DNA of 56,622 bases from Candidatus Roizmanbacteria bacterium. Its GTDB lineage: Bacteria; Patescibacteriota; Microgenomatia; UBA1406; GWC2-37-13. Shown here in pieces: positions 44,409 through 52,444 of the stretch; the first letter of the stretch is position 1, and every line of letters begins with the position of its first letter. Made by a program: the position numbers and the translations under genes. Below the pieces are notes generated by a model that was not told the origin of the DNA, did not search any database, and worked only from the letters and a program-made list of their open reading frames with translations. The stretch covers positions 1 to 56,622 of the forward strand of contig JAAXWC010000009.1 in assembly GCA_013335175.1 (NCBI GenBank), in the 5' to 3' direction.

Positions 44409-45836
44409 TTATACCTTTACAGAAGTAGCGTTTTTTGGTAGCAATAAAGCAGCCACAAGCCCAATCAACCCTATCACAATTACCGTAACAAGAGCAAGGC
44501 CAAACCCTTCATTGCCCGTAGTACTTGAAACAAGAACCGTGCCCACAATGGCCGTTCCCAGTGAGGAACCTAAATTCGAGATACTCCGTGACAAACCCGA
44601 AATTTCTCCCTGCTCATTTTCCGGAAAGCTTGATTGCACCACATTTACCGATGCAGTAAGCATTATCCCTATACCTATGCCCATTGCAAACAGTCCAGGC
44701 ACAAACGTTAGCACGTTTGAGGTTGCGGTAACAAGGAACAGCAATAACATAATACCTGCTATAGTCAGAATAAAACCAGTACGAATAAGAGTGCTTTGAG
44801 CGTATTTTTTCGCCAACCTTCCCGAGAGAAGAGATGAAAGAAGAATTCCAATGGTAGATGGAGTTAGGATAAGGCCGGTTTCAATTGCATTATAGCCGCG
44901 AACCACCTGTAAAAATACCGAAACGACAAAGGAAGTTCCCAGAAGAATGAGCCATTGAATATTCTGAGTTAATAATCCTAGGTTTGATACTTTATTCCGA
45001 AATAAACTCGTAGATAACAACGGTTCTTTCCCACTTTTTTCACGTGATCGAATATGCACAAAAAACCAGGCCAACAAAATCGCCCCTATTCCAATAACTA
45101 TCCAAATAGGGGATATCCCTCCTTGCGGGATTATAACGGTCGACCCAATTGAAAAACTTTCTTTGGCAACAAACCACCCGTATGTTCCTGCTTGAAGTAT
45201 TCCAATTACAATAAATAGTAACCCGAGAGCAGATAAAACAGCACCAAAAAAGTCGAAGCTCGGCTTTTTCCCCGTGATACCTGCATCTGCTATGCGCCGA
45301 CCAAGGATAATAATTCCAGCCACAACCAACACCTGCAAAATAAACGAAGCTCGCCAACTGATAGTTGTAGTTATCAGTCCACCAATAAGTGGACCAGCGG
45401 CCGCACCAACCCCAGCCATGCCACTTATCACGCCAAATGCCTTGGCACGTGCCGAAAGTTCGGAGTAGGAAACCGTTACCAGAATATATATCGGCGGAAT
45501 CATAAGTGCAGATCCAATTCCTTCTAATAGCGAATAACCAATAATAAGAAGCGGTAACCCTTGCGCCAGTGCAGCAATAAGTGCTCCCAACCCATAGACA
45601 ATAAGACCAAGAATAAAACACCGTTTCCGTCCCCAGATATCGGTAAGTTTGCTTCCTGGAATCATAAGTGCAGCCATTGTGAGCGTAAAGAGAGTAATTG
45701 CAATCTGAATACCACTGACACTAGAACCTAAATCGTGTGCGATGCTGCTGATCGCTACATTCATATTGGAAGACGCATAACTTGCAATAAATTGCGCAAG
45801 CGCAAGAGGGATAAGGAGCGACAGCGAAGATTGCAT
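44409..45836 (-). CDS. MFS exporter, DHA2 (EmrB/QacA) type
   Basis: 475 aa with 14 predicted membrane helices. Motif A is GSKLTDIWGRKRCF between helices 2 and 3, and the antiporter motif C-like GVGAAAGPLIGGLI lies in helix 5. Fourteen helices and these motifs place it in the DHA2 drug:H+ antiporter family. Such exporters remove toxic hydrophobic compounds using the proton gradient. It stands alone, without a regulator gene. The 127 bases between its stop and the gene at 43754 show only a weak ATTGC/GCAAT hairpin. Confidence 0.88.
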   Translation of the reverse strand: MQSSLSLLIPLALAQFIASYASSNMNVAISSIAHDLGSSVSGIQIAITLFTLTMAALMIPGSKLTDIWGRKRCFILGLIVYGLGALIAALAQGLPLLIIGYSLLEGIGSALMIPPIYILVTVSYSELSARAKAFGVISGMAGVGAAAGPLIGGLITTTISWRASFILQVLVVAGIIILGRRIADAGITGKKPSFDFFGAVLSALGLLFIVIGILQAGTYGWFVAKESFSIGSTVIIPQGGISPIWIVIGIGAILLAWFFVHIRSREKSGKEPLLSTSLFRNKVSNLGLLTQNIQWLILLGTSFVVSVFLQVVRGYNAIETGLILTPSTIGILLSSLLSGRLAKKYAQSTLIRTGFILTIAGIMLLLFLVTATSNVLTFVPGLFAMGIGIGIMLTASVNVVQSSFPENEQGEISGLSRSISNLGSSLGTAIVGTVLVSSTTGNEGFGLALVTVIVIGLIGLVAALLLPKNATSVKV

Positions 45837-45928
45837 AAGTATAGGTTTTACTAATAAGGTAAACGATATCCTTTTGTTGTAATAACCGAAGCAGGAATTG
45901 CTATGAAGATGGTATGAAAGCGATCTTA

Positions 45929-46522
45929 TTATCCTTTCCAGTCGCCACTGGTAAAACGATTATTGCCCACCATATGCCAATCATTTGGATCAGAGTCCTG
46001 AAGCTGATTCCACAGTTCTTTTGCCGTTTTCGTATAGAGCTTATTCTCGGAGACATATTTTCGCATGTCTTTCCATTTATCGTTCAGAACGCCACCTTTG
46101 GCTTTTTGCTCTTGAAGTTCAAAATCTACATCGAGATTGTCTGCATCTTTCACGATTTGTGCTTCGATGGTGTCGAGCTTTTCATATTCTTTCCACAAAT
46201 CAATAAACTCTGGAGCAAGCGAGGTATCTTTCAAAATGTCTGTTATTGCTTTTTCCTCATTTCGCACGGTGTATTGGCGGGATAGATAGTTTACATCGCC
46301 AGTTCTGCCTTCAGAGATATCGTGAATGAGTGCCATTTTGATTACTTTTTCTGTATTTTCTACATTTTCGTGTTTGGCAAGAATAAGGGAAATCCAGGTT
46401 ACCCGAAGGGTATGTTCTGCAAGATTAGCAAAGCTTAGATTCAAAAACTGTCTCCAGGTCCGCTCGATAAAACGAATTGATCCCATTTCGTACAGCAAAT
46501 TAATGTCTTTTTTTATACTCAT
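45929..46522 (-). CDS. HD-domain hydrolase (5'-deoxynucleotidase YfbR-like)
   Basis: 197 aa with the HD signature: AEHTLRVTW supplies the first His, and ALIHDISEGRTGD supplies the HD pair. The last metal ligand is the Asp in KDADNLD. The order fits HD_3/YfbR-type deoxynucleoside-monophosphate phosphatases. A TGATACAAT extended -10 box on the minus strand ends 8 nt before ATG 46522. The frame is open further upstream, but that DNA is a REP-like repeat (MDPRLRGDDD), so the longer version is rejected. Confidence 0.82.
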   Translation of the reverse strand: MSIKKDINLLYEMGSIRFIERTWRQFLNLSFANLAEHTLRVTWISLILAKHENVENTEKVIKMALIHDISEGRTGDVNYLSRQYTVRNEEKAITDILKDTSLAPEFIDLWKEYEKLDTIEAQIVKDADNLDVDFELQEQKAKGGVLNDKWKDMRKYVSENKLYTKTAKELWNQLQDSDPNDWHMVGNNRFTSGDWKG

Positions 46523-46587
46523 ATCAGAACATTGTATCACGAAACCTTCGTACCGGAACGGAGAATCAATTTGTCTTGCCATCTCGG

Positions 46588-46860
46588 GCGGCCTGCCCTG
46601 GACATGTCGATCCAGGCTCAAGGTTGTCATTGCGGCCTTGACCCGGGATCCATGTATTAAATTATTGAATAGATTCCGGATCGCGCTCATTCCATTCGCT
46701 GTCTGGAATGACGTTGCATCGTCATCCCCGCGTAGGCGGGGATCCATCCCGACCCTTGCATCAGACTCCTACCATGGATTCCCTCCTTCGAGGGAATGAC
46801 GAGAGAGCCGGAGTGACAGTGAGGATAACAACGACTCCCGGCAAGCGGGAGTGACAAACA
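46588..46860. repeat. Cluster of REP-like palindromic repeats
   Basis: Several GC-rich palindromes in a row: CCCGCGTAGGCGGG followed by GATCCATCC, TTCCCTCCTTCGAGGGAA with TGACG, CCCGGCAAGCGGG with AGTGACA, and a diverged CCGGATCGCGCTC... copy. All share the GTCATTCC/GGAATGAC-type edges. They produce spurious coding in several frames (for example MDPRLRGDDD). Such repeats are widespread in bacterial genomes. Confidence 0.7.
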
Positions 46861-46862
46861 AA

Positions 46863-46976
46863 CCAAAAAAAAGAATGGGTGGCACGAGTCAGGGGTCTCA
46901 CGCACTTTTGACGGGGGGGTGATGCTCGAAGTCAAGTGCGGGGGAAAGACGAGTGGCAGGCCACCATTCTTTTTGG
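46863..46976. repeat. MITE-like element with inverted ends
   Basis: About 114 bp. The left end reads CCAAAAAAAAGAATGGGTGG and the right end CCACCATTCTTTTTGG, so the ends pair apart from extra A and G bases. Internally GCACTTTTGAC pairs with GTCAAGTGC, so the whole element can fold on itself. No coding capacity. Confidence 0.6.
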
Positions 46977-47091
46977 AACAGAGAGTGTTGAAGCATTCCT
47001 TTGGAAACTTGTGAATAATTACGGAACTTGCATTTGAAATAAAAAATGTTTCAGGTAAAATGTTTACACTATAAATTGAATCAATATACTC

Positions 47092-47652
47092 ATGGGAGAA
47101 CATCTCATTTTACTTCCAAATACCGTTACACGGGAAAAATATTCAAAAGCAGTTGGTGCTCAAACTCCTATAGCTCAATCAAAATCGAGAGATTTTGATC
47201 CTAACTATGTACCAGTAGAAATAGGCGCATCTGTCCCAAGAAGAGAAACATGCAATTTTGGAGGATGCACTGTAGCACCGGTGGTAAACGATGATGGTTT
47301 CCCTTTTGGCGAACGTCACGTCGTACCTGTTTATGATGCAAGAAAAAGCTTCCCACAGGATTATGGTATGGAAAATGAAATGGAACCTGAACAGGTTTTA
47401 GTTGGTTATACCCTGTGTCCCGATACCATTCACGGACGGAACAATGCAAGAGGTATTGATCCTACCCGACAGACTCTTATACGTACAAAAGATCAAGGGG
47501 AAGATATTCTACTCGTACAATCGATATTTCCTGATACGGATACTCTCGTATTATTAAAGGGAATGTTAGAAAAGCAAGGAAAGGGAAATCAGAAAAGTAG
47601 TAATAGAACGAGTCCTCAAAAAAAAGGGGTTATTTCAAAACACGCACGCTAA
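47092..47652 (+). CDS. Hypothetical protein, 186 aa
   Basis: Not recognised. It contains CNFGGCTVAPVVNDDG and VPVYDARKSFPQDYG, then VLVGYTLCPDTIHGRNN, with cysteines and histidines that might bind a metal. The last ~30 residues are basic and low-complexity (KGNQKSSNRTSPQKKGVISK). No signal peptide. The stop overlaps the convergent Nudix gene by 4 nt, and a hairpin spans the junction. Confidence 0.55.
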   Translation: MGEHLILLPNTVTREKYSKAVGAQTPIAQSKSRDFDPNYVPVEIGASVPRRETCNFGGCTVAPVVNDDGFPFGERHVVPVYDARKSFPQDYGMENEMEPEQVLVGYTLCPDTIHGRNNARGIDPTRQTLIRTKDQGEDILLVQSIFPDTDTLVLLKGMLEKQGKGNQKSSNRTSPQKKGVISKHAR

Positions 47653-47661
47653 AGCGTGTTT
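47638..47661. terminator. Bidirectional hairpin terminator candidate
   Basis: AAACACGC (47638-47645) pairs perfectly with GCGTGTTT (47654-47661) around an 8-base loop, overlapping the stop codons of both convergent genes. The T-runs are short, so it may only slow RNA polymerase. Confidence 0.4.
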
Positions 47662-48065
47662 GCAATTTTCATAAGATCTACGGTTTCAGGGAAAGCAATA
47701 AGTGCTTTGGCACTTTCGGGTGTAAACCAGCCAAAATCACATGCTTCTTCATTAATGACAATTGGTTGAGATGGGTCTTTCTGTCTTGCTAAATAAGTAA
47801 TAAATACTCCTTGCCAGTGAGGACGAAATGCCGTTCTGATATGAGGAATAACTTTTACAAGTTCAATATCTATCCCTGCTTCTTCTTTCAATTCACGTAC
47901 TGCGCACTGTTCAGGCGTCTCTCCAAACTCGAGACCTCCGCCAGGTATCTGCCAAATACCGTGAAATTCTTTCATGTGCTCCTCCAGTTCCTGCCGACAG
48001 GTGAGAAGATATTTGTTATCTTTCCGGACAAGTGCCATAACAACATATGTAATACGAGGTGACAT
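47649..48065 (-). CDS. Nudix hydrolase
   Basis: 138 aa with a perfect Nudix box, GGLEFGETPEQCAVRELKEE followed by AGI (GX5EX7REUXEEXGU). It hydrolyses a nucleoside diphosphate linked to another group; the substrate cannot be read, though the size and VMALVRKDNKYLLTCRQE start resemble MutT/ADP-ribose types. TACAAT on the minus strand is 6 nt before the ATG, giving a leaderless message. Confidence 0.9.
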   Translation of the reverse strand: MSPRITYVVMALVRKDNKYLLTCRQELEEHMKEFHGIWQIPGGGLEFGETPEQCAVRELKEEAGIDIELVKVIPHIRTAFRPHWQGVFITYLARQKDPSQPIVINEEACDFGWFTPESAKALIAFPETVDLMKIANTL

Positions 48066-48142
48066 GAATCTATTGTAGCCGATCCTTTAAGGAAAACAAG
48101 AGCCTCAATAAGGATAAACCATATTTGTTATATAATACCCTC

Positions 48143-49534
48143 ATGGAAATCGCGAGAAATGTGAGTCAGGGGGAAATATTTACAAAACCAGGTTGCGAAA
48201 ATTTGTACTTTGAACCATTGCCTTTTGTTGAGGGTAGGGAGGTCTTTATTAACGGAAGAAGGCATGAATTTACAATGCTTGCTCTGCAAGGGTACATAGG
48301 AGAAGTTGGATCAGTAGATCTCCATAAAGAAAGGAATGATGTTACAGAAATGTATTTTCCGTTATGTGGAAACCTTGAGGTTTCTGTGCAAAAACAAGGA
48401 GTAAATCCTAATACCTTGGAGCGAGACATCCTCACTGGTACCTATACGTGGGAAGAAGTATCCCGTTCTTACATGAGACTCATTCAAGGAGAAGAACCAC
48501 TATTAGTCGTAGCTGTTAATGGAAAAGAAACAGTTATTCGACCGACTATTCTGCCACCTGGTTTAAAACATGCAAGTAAAAAAGTAGGTTCCGAAACGGG
48601 AATCAACCCGCTATTTTTAGCTTTGAAGGCAAAACAATCATATACTCCCGCAGAAATACGAGAGAAAATATCTACTTCATCATTGAGCACAATGAATACT
48701 GTTCAATGGGGTTCTGGGCATCTTACAAAACTTGAGTGGGAAATGGTATGTAAGATGAAAACAACATTGGGAAGTTGGGAGGCTGTCCGAGATAATCTTC
48801 GACAGGGAAATCGGATACTACCTACTTATGTTTCTGACTTTGAAGTAGTCGAGGCTGGCGTTGTACACGGGTGTCCTATTATTACAGATTTAATGTTGGG
48901 ACCACGAACAAATGAAGATGTCTTTCAAGGCTATACCGAGAAAAATCGAGGATTTCGTGCTTTTGCAAAAATGATGAGAGACGAGAATAGAGCTGATCTA
49001 CTCTCCGCATGGACGGGTATTGAAGAAAAACAATCTACTGATTTTTCTCCTCTCAACGTGCAGTATGGGACACCGAAGGAACTGCAAGGAAAACTTGCCG
49101 GAAATGCAAAGATCGAGCCATTTTGGGTTAGTCAAATTCTCCGGGTGTTAGAAGACACACGAATGGGACGGCGTAAGGATATTCCAACATCACTTATTGA
49201 TAAATTTGCTATGCCTTGGGAGGAGAACTTTCTTGATATCATTAAATCCCCTTCGACAAGAACTATTCAAGATGTTACGGTAAAAACGATCGGAAGAATT
49301 GCAGATATCCTCCATACAAGGGGAGTAAAAGAGAAATATATTCTTCTCGTGTTAACGAATGGCTTACCTATAACTAGTATGCTTAACGAACATGGACAGG
49401 TAGAAAAAATGAAAATTCTTACAGGGCGAGTTGCAAACGAATTGGTTGAACTGAAACTGCAATCTCTAAGCAAATCCTTTCAATCCTATGCAGAACAGCA
49501 AATAGAGGCGTATATGGGTGCAAAAACGAAATGA
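48143..49534 (+). CDS. Hypothetical protein, 463 aa
   Basis: Not recognised. The N-terminal third is strand-rich (VFINGRRHEFTMLALQGYIG, then FPLCGNLEVSV) and may be a small beta domain. The rest is helical with repeated IREKIS- and VRDNLRQG-like segments. No signal peptide, membrane helix or P-loop. TATAAT at 48131-48136 ends 6 nt before ATG 48143, so an in-frame ATG at 48125 lies upstream of the transcript start and is rejected. Its 3' end abuts the first tRNA-end repeat at 49535. Confidence 0.6.
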   Translation: MEIARNVSQGEIFTKPGCENLYFEPLPFVEGREVFINGRRHEFTMLALQGYIGEVGSVDLHKERNDVTEMYFPLCGNLEVSVQKQGVNPNTLERDILTGTYTWEEVSRSYMRLIQGEEPLLVVAVNGKETVIRPTILPPGLKHASKKVGSETGINPLFLALKAKQSYTPAEIREKISTSSLSTMNTVQWGSGHLTKLEWEMVCKMKTTLGSWEAVRDNLRQGNRILPTYVSDFEVVEAGVVHGCPIITDLMLGPRTNEDVFQGYTEKNRGFRAFAKMMRDENRADLLSAWTGIEEKQSTDFSPLNVQYGTPKELQGKLAGNAKIEPFWVSQILRVLEDTRMGRRKDIPTSLIDKFAMPWEENFLDIIKSPSTRTIQDVTVKTIGRIADILHTRGVKEKYILLVLTNGLPITSMLNEHGQVEKMKILTGRVANELVELKLQSLSKSFQSYAEQQIEAYMGAKTK

Positions 49535-49556
49535 GTGTCCTCGGCGCGAATCGACG
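49535..49556 (-). repeat. tRNA 3'-end-like attachment sequence, copy a
   Basis: On the minus strand: GTCGATTCGCGC then CGAGGAC and ACTC, that is a T-loop and T-stem half, the 3' acceptor strand of a tRNA with a GTCCTCG 5' end, and the discriminator A. The rest of the tRNA is absent. It follows directly after a stop codon. The next 230 bases hold no convincing gene. Confidence 0.55.
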
Positions 49557-49789
49557 TAATCTTATTTTCTCGTATTTATCGCGTGAGTAACATACTCTAA
49601 ATTTGGTGTTAACAATGCTATTGCACAAATTTCCTTCTTCTTTCCATGTTACTGCAATTATTTTATTCGCTAGGGAAATATGGTTTTTCGAATTTTGATC
49701 ATAATTCGAGTATGCACTACTCATTTTTGCGGATCGAAATTCAGAAGGATAAATACAGTTGCATTTCAACAAATTATAAACACGGATAC

Positions 49790-50977
49790 CTATTGAATAA
49801 GTTCTAATATGCTGTTCAAATTATTCCAATTTAATAGCTCATAGTTTTCAGTCTTGTGAGTATTTGATCCATTATATATAACAAAACCAGCAAGGGCTTG
49901 TTTGGATTGAGGCTTGTCTATTTTTAGTTTTTTCCAGTATTCTAATCCTTTTAAAAATTCTGTTGAAAAAGTTGCACCCGACTTTATTTCGACTGGAATT
50001 TGGGTAATACCACCATCAATGAGCAGATCAACTTCGTTTCCATTGCTGTCACGATAAAAATAGAGGTTTGCTGATTTTGAATGATTAAGAATGTATTTTT
50101 TTAGTTCAACGATAATAAAATTTTCAAATAATCCCCCTACTAAATAGTGTTTACTGACTTCTTGAGCTGATGTTAAACCGAGCAAACGACATGCCAAACC
50201 AGTGTCAGTAAAGTAAATTTTTGCTGACTTGATATATCTCTTCCCATAATTTTCATAATATGGCTGAAGTCTGAATACGAGATAGCTTGCCTCAAGAATT
50301 GAAATCCAATTTTCAATTGTGTTCACCGCAACTCCAACATCGTTTGCGAGAGAAGAAAGATTAACCAGTTGACCAATTCTTCCAGCAAGCAATGCTAAGA
50401 ATTTTCTGAATAAACTCAGGTTTGTAATATTACTGATTTGCTTTAGATCTCGCTCAACATATGTCGCAATATATTGATCATAGTAATCAATAGGTGTAAC
50501 ATCTTTATCGTAAATTGCAGGATAGAAGCCGGTAAATATCTGCTTATATACGTTAGTTGCACTGTCACCATGGTTTTTGAGCTCTTCTACTGAAAGTGGG
50601 AGCAGATTAACATAGGCTGCTCTTCCCGCCAATGATTGATTAATTTTTTCTGAAAGCAATAAGTTTTCAGAGTCACTCAAAATGAAGTTACCTAAAATAT
50701 GTTGTTCATCGACCACTGCTTGAATATATGACAACAATTGGGGAACTCTTTGCACTTCATCAATGATAATTTTGTGAGTGTTCATATTGATAAACCCTGC
50801 AGGGTCATTTTCTACGATCCCAAGAGTTTCAGGATTTTCTAAATTAAAATAGTGATAGTCTGGGAATAATTTATTGATGAGTGTTGTTTTTCCCGATTGT
50901 CGAGGCCCAGTTACAACTACGACAGGAAAGCCTTTTTTCAAACGATCAACTCGAGAGGTAATAATACGTTTAATCAT
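49790..50977 (-). CDS. AAA+ ATPase with DUF4143
   Basis: 395 aa. Walker A is GPRQSGKTT, Walker B is IIIDEVQRVPQLL, and GNFILSDSENLLLSEKINQSLAGRA follows. The usual sensor motif reads SDS here, where most relatives have TGS, which may affect hydrolysis. The DUF4143 part has NLSSLANDVGVAVNTIENWI (winged helix) and ends with SNGNEVDLLIDG and VEIKSG, a PDDEXK-like site. It lies alone between tRNA-end copies a and b. It is the third such ATPase in this window and closest in style to classic archaeal and bacterial AAA_14 members. Confidence 0.9.
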   Translation of the reverse strand: MIKRIITSRVDRLKKGFPVVVVTGPRQSGKTTLINKLFPDYHYFNLENPETLGIVENDPAGFINMNTHKIIIDEVQRVPQLLSYIQAVVDEQHILGNFILSDSENLLLSEKINQSLAGRAAYVNLLPLSVEELKNHGDSATNVYKQIFTGFYPAIYDKDVTPIDYYDQYIATYVERDLKQISNITNLSLFRKFLALLAGRIGQLVNLSSLANDVGVAVNTIENWISILEASYLVFRLQPYYENYGKRYIKSAKIYFTDTGLACRLLGLTSAQEVSKHYLVGGLFENFIIVELKKYILNHSKSANLYFYRDSNGNEVDLLIDGGITQIPVEIKSGATFSTEFLKGLEYWKKLKIDKPQSKQALAGFVIYNGSNTHKTENYELLNWNNLNSILELIQ

Positions 50978-51129
50978 TTTATTATGTTATCACATATTAT
51001 GTATATTTGCAATGCGAATGAAATAATGCATAAAATGAATTATCCATGAACTTTCTCTTTTATGTATGAGGCTTTCTAATAAAAAATATTATGACAATCT
51101 GTGTCTAATCTGTGTCTATAGTTGAATTC

Positions 51130-51159
51130 AATACAATTTTTTAAAGGGTGTCCTCGGCG
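51130..51159 (-). repeat. tRNA 3'-end-like direct repeat, copy b
   Basis: AATACAATTTTTTAAAGG followed by GTGTCCTCGGCG. It matches 52273-52302 with one difference. On the minus strand CGCCGAGGACACC is a tRNA 3' end, and the next bases (CTCCC before it) extend the T stem. It forms the downstream edge of the caspase cassette. Confidence 0.72.
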
Positions 51160-51180
51160 GGAGTTGTTATATTTTTGACA

Positions 51181-51828
51181 TCACAACATCGCGTTAGTAC
51201 TTCCGATACACGTGAAATGCTGATAGTTCCACAACAGATATCGTAAACACGCTTTTTCTTCATAACTTGCTTCTGAAGTAAGAATACGTCGAATTGTTTG
51301 TCTCAACATTTCTTTTGATTTTCTGTACGCTTTCCCAGTAGTATGCCCCTTTATAAGCGCCATAGAAACTTTATTTGAAGGTTCCAAAAATAACTGTGCT
51401 AAAGGATCCTGTAGAGGTTTATTAAGCTTTGAATGATCATTGAGAAAAATAAAATCATCCTCATACCCAAGATAGCATAACGCGCCTTTTTCTATAGCGG
51501 CAACACCAAGGAGTTTGGCGGAAGAACATGAGATAGCATATACAATAGTATTTGTTACTATGGCTTCATTCATACCTTTTTTTACAAGCGATTCATTATC
51601 CTGACCTGCTATTTCATCATTACTTCCATGACCGTTTAAAACGATAAATCGTGGATGTCTTTTTTTTATAATAGACTCAAGTTCAGCTCTGTTAGCTCGT
51701 GAACCTTTTAAATCTATAACGGTATTACCGTGAGTTTTGGCAAGTTTAATAATTTCCTCTGCCCAAGCAGAAAGGTAGCGTGTAGCAAGGTCAAAATCAG
51801 GCTGGGTTACAACAATAATTTTACTCAT
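51181..51828 (-). CDS. Caspase-fold peptidase-like protein
   Basis: 215 aa. The alternating strand-helix pattern and two motifs mark the caspase/CHAT fold: PRFIVLNGHGSNDEI with His 67, and NTIVYAISCSSAKLLG with Cys 101, each after a hydrophobic strand. KGALCYLGYEDDF next resembles the following conserved strand. The His/Cys pair suggests an active cysteine protease. The protein is close to a bare catalytic domain, without the sensor or effector fusions common in larger homologues. ATG 51828 overlaps the stop of the upstream gene (ATGAGTAA), so it is coupled. A longer in-frame start at 51843 is less likely. In bacteria such proteases often act in phage defence or programmed death. Confidence 0.7.
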   Translation of the reverse strand: MSKIIVVTQPDFDLATRYLSAWAEEIIKLAKTHGNTVIDLKGSRANRAELESIIKKRHPRFIVLNGHGSNDEIAGQDNESLVKKGMNEAIVTNTIVYAISCSSAKLLGVAAIEKGALCYLGYEDDFIFLNDHSKLNKPLQDPLAQLFLEPSNKVSMALIKGHTTGKAYRKSKEMLRQTIRRILTSEASYEEKACLRYLLWNYQHFTCIGSTNAML

Positions 51829-52063
51829 CTGACAAAAACTCATTCGTTAAATTTTTGAGAGACTGTAAATAATTTAGCTCAACTTCAATCATTTTTTTCC
51901 CTATCTTATCAACTTTTTTCACATGACCTATCATTTGTTCTTTCGTAAACTCACCGTCTCCACCAATTGATATTCCACTGTTTTCAGGTAATGTCCGTAT
52001 TCTTGCCACAATAAGCTCTATCAGTTCTGCTTCTGAAACTGTATATGGCTGAGAAATTGTCAT
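51821..52063 (-). CDS. Small helical protein, 80 aa, in caspase cassette
   Basis: A polar protein with a glycine-rich centre (ISIGGDGEFTKEQ) flanked by helices (EAELIELIVARIRTLPENS; MIGHVKKVDKIGKKMIEVELNYLQSLK). No family recognised. It overlaps the caspase-like gene by 8 nt and follows the 60-aa gene by 6 bases. Its position suggests an inhibitor, activator or adaptor of the protease. Confidence 0.6.
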   Translation of the reverse strand: MTISQPYTVSEAELIELIVARIRTLPENSGISIGGDGEFTKEQMIGHVKKVDKIGKKMIEVELNYLQSLKNLTNEFLSDE

Positions 52064-52069
52064 AATACC

Positions 52070-52252
52070 CTAAATAATTTGTAATGCTTGAAGTTTTTGG
52101 AGGATCTCTTCTCCCAATTTTGTTTTTTGAGAAATTTCAATATATGCGATTTTCCAAGTAATTGGCTCTTTATGAATAACAAGTACTATTTCTTCTCTTA
52201 AATCAAAAGGCAGATTACTATAGATTTTAAAAAATGTTTCACTTCCCTTCAT
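52070..52252 (-). CDS. Small protein, 60 aa, first gene of caspase cassette
   Basis: Starts MKGSETFFKIYSNLPFDLRE, then EIVLVIHKEPITWKIAYIEI, and ends ELGEEILQKLQALQII-like (TKLGEEILQKLQALQII). The FFKIYSNLP...EPITWKIAY pattern is one I believe recurs as a small conserved unknown, but I cannot name a family. A TACAAT box on the minus strand ends 8 nt before its ATG and drives the three-gene operon. The repeat at 52273 lies immediately upstream of that promoter. Confidence 0.6.
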   Translation of the reverse strand: MKGSETFFKIYSNLPFDLREEIVLVIHKEPITWKIAYIEISQKTKLGEEILQKLQALQII

Positions 52253-52272
52253 ACGAATTTATTGTACTATAA

Positions 52273-52302
52273 AATACAATTTTTAAAAGGGTGTCCTCGG
52301 CG
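52273..52302 (-). repeat. tRNA 3'-end-like direct repeat, copy c
   Basis: AATACAATTTTTAAAAGG followed by GTGTCCTCGGCG, 29 of 30 bases identical to copy b and in the same orientation. It bounds the caspase cassette on its promoter side. Further bases to 52444 hold no full gene, only a short open frame ending KAREVKG just before the PLD gene. Confidence 0.72.
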
Positions 52303-52444
52303 CTGACCTATTTGAACGATGTATCGTAGTATTTAACAATTTGATTCAGATGTATGCAGTTGAAAATCAATACATTGTAATGCCGAGCGATATCAAGATG
52401 GTACCGCATCGAAGTAAATCAAAAGCTAGGGAGGTGAAGGGCTA

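Noticed and set aside
45040-45621. Cys- and Tyr-rich frame of 193 codons inside the DHA2 exporter
   Set aside because: Same strand but different frame of a clear 14-helix transporter; the composition is that of a shadow frame.
46523-46747. N-terminal extension of the HD hydrolase
   Set aside because: Reads MDPRLRGDDD from a REP palindrome; the HD domain and promoter both place the start at 46522.
46687-47103. Open frame of 138 codons on the minus strand
   Set aside because: It lies across REP-like palindromes and the MITE-like element; the predicted protein is a product of repeats, not of a conserved gene.
49419-49772. Minus-strand frame of 117 codons
   Set aside because: It overlaps the end of the gene at 48143 and the tRNA-end repeat, and has no domain-like pattern.
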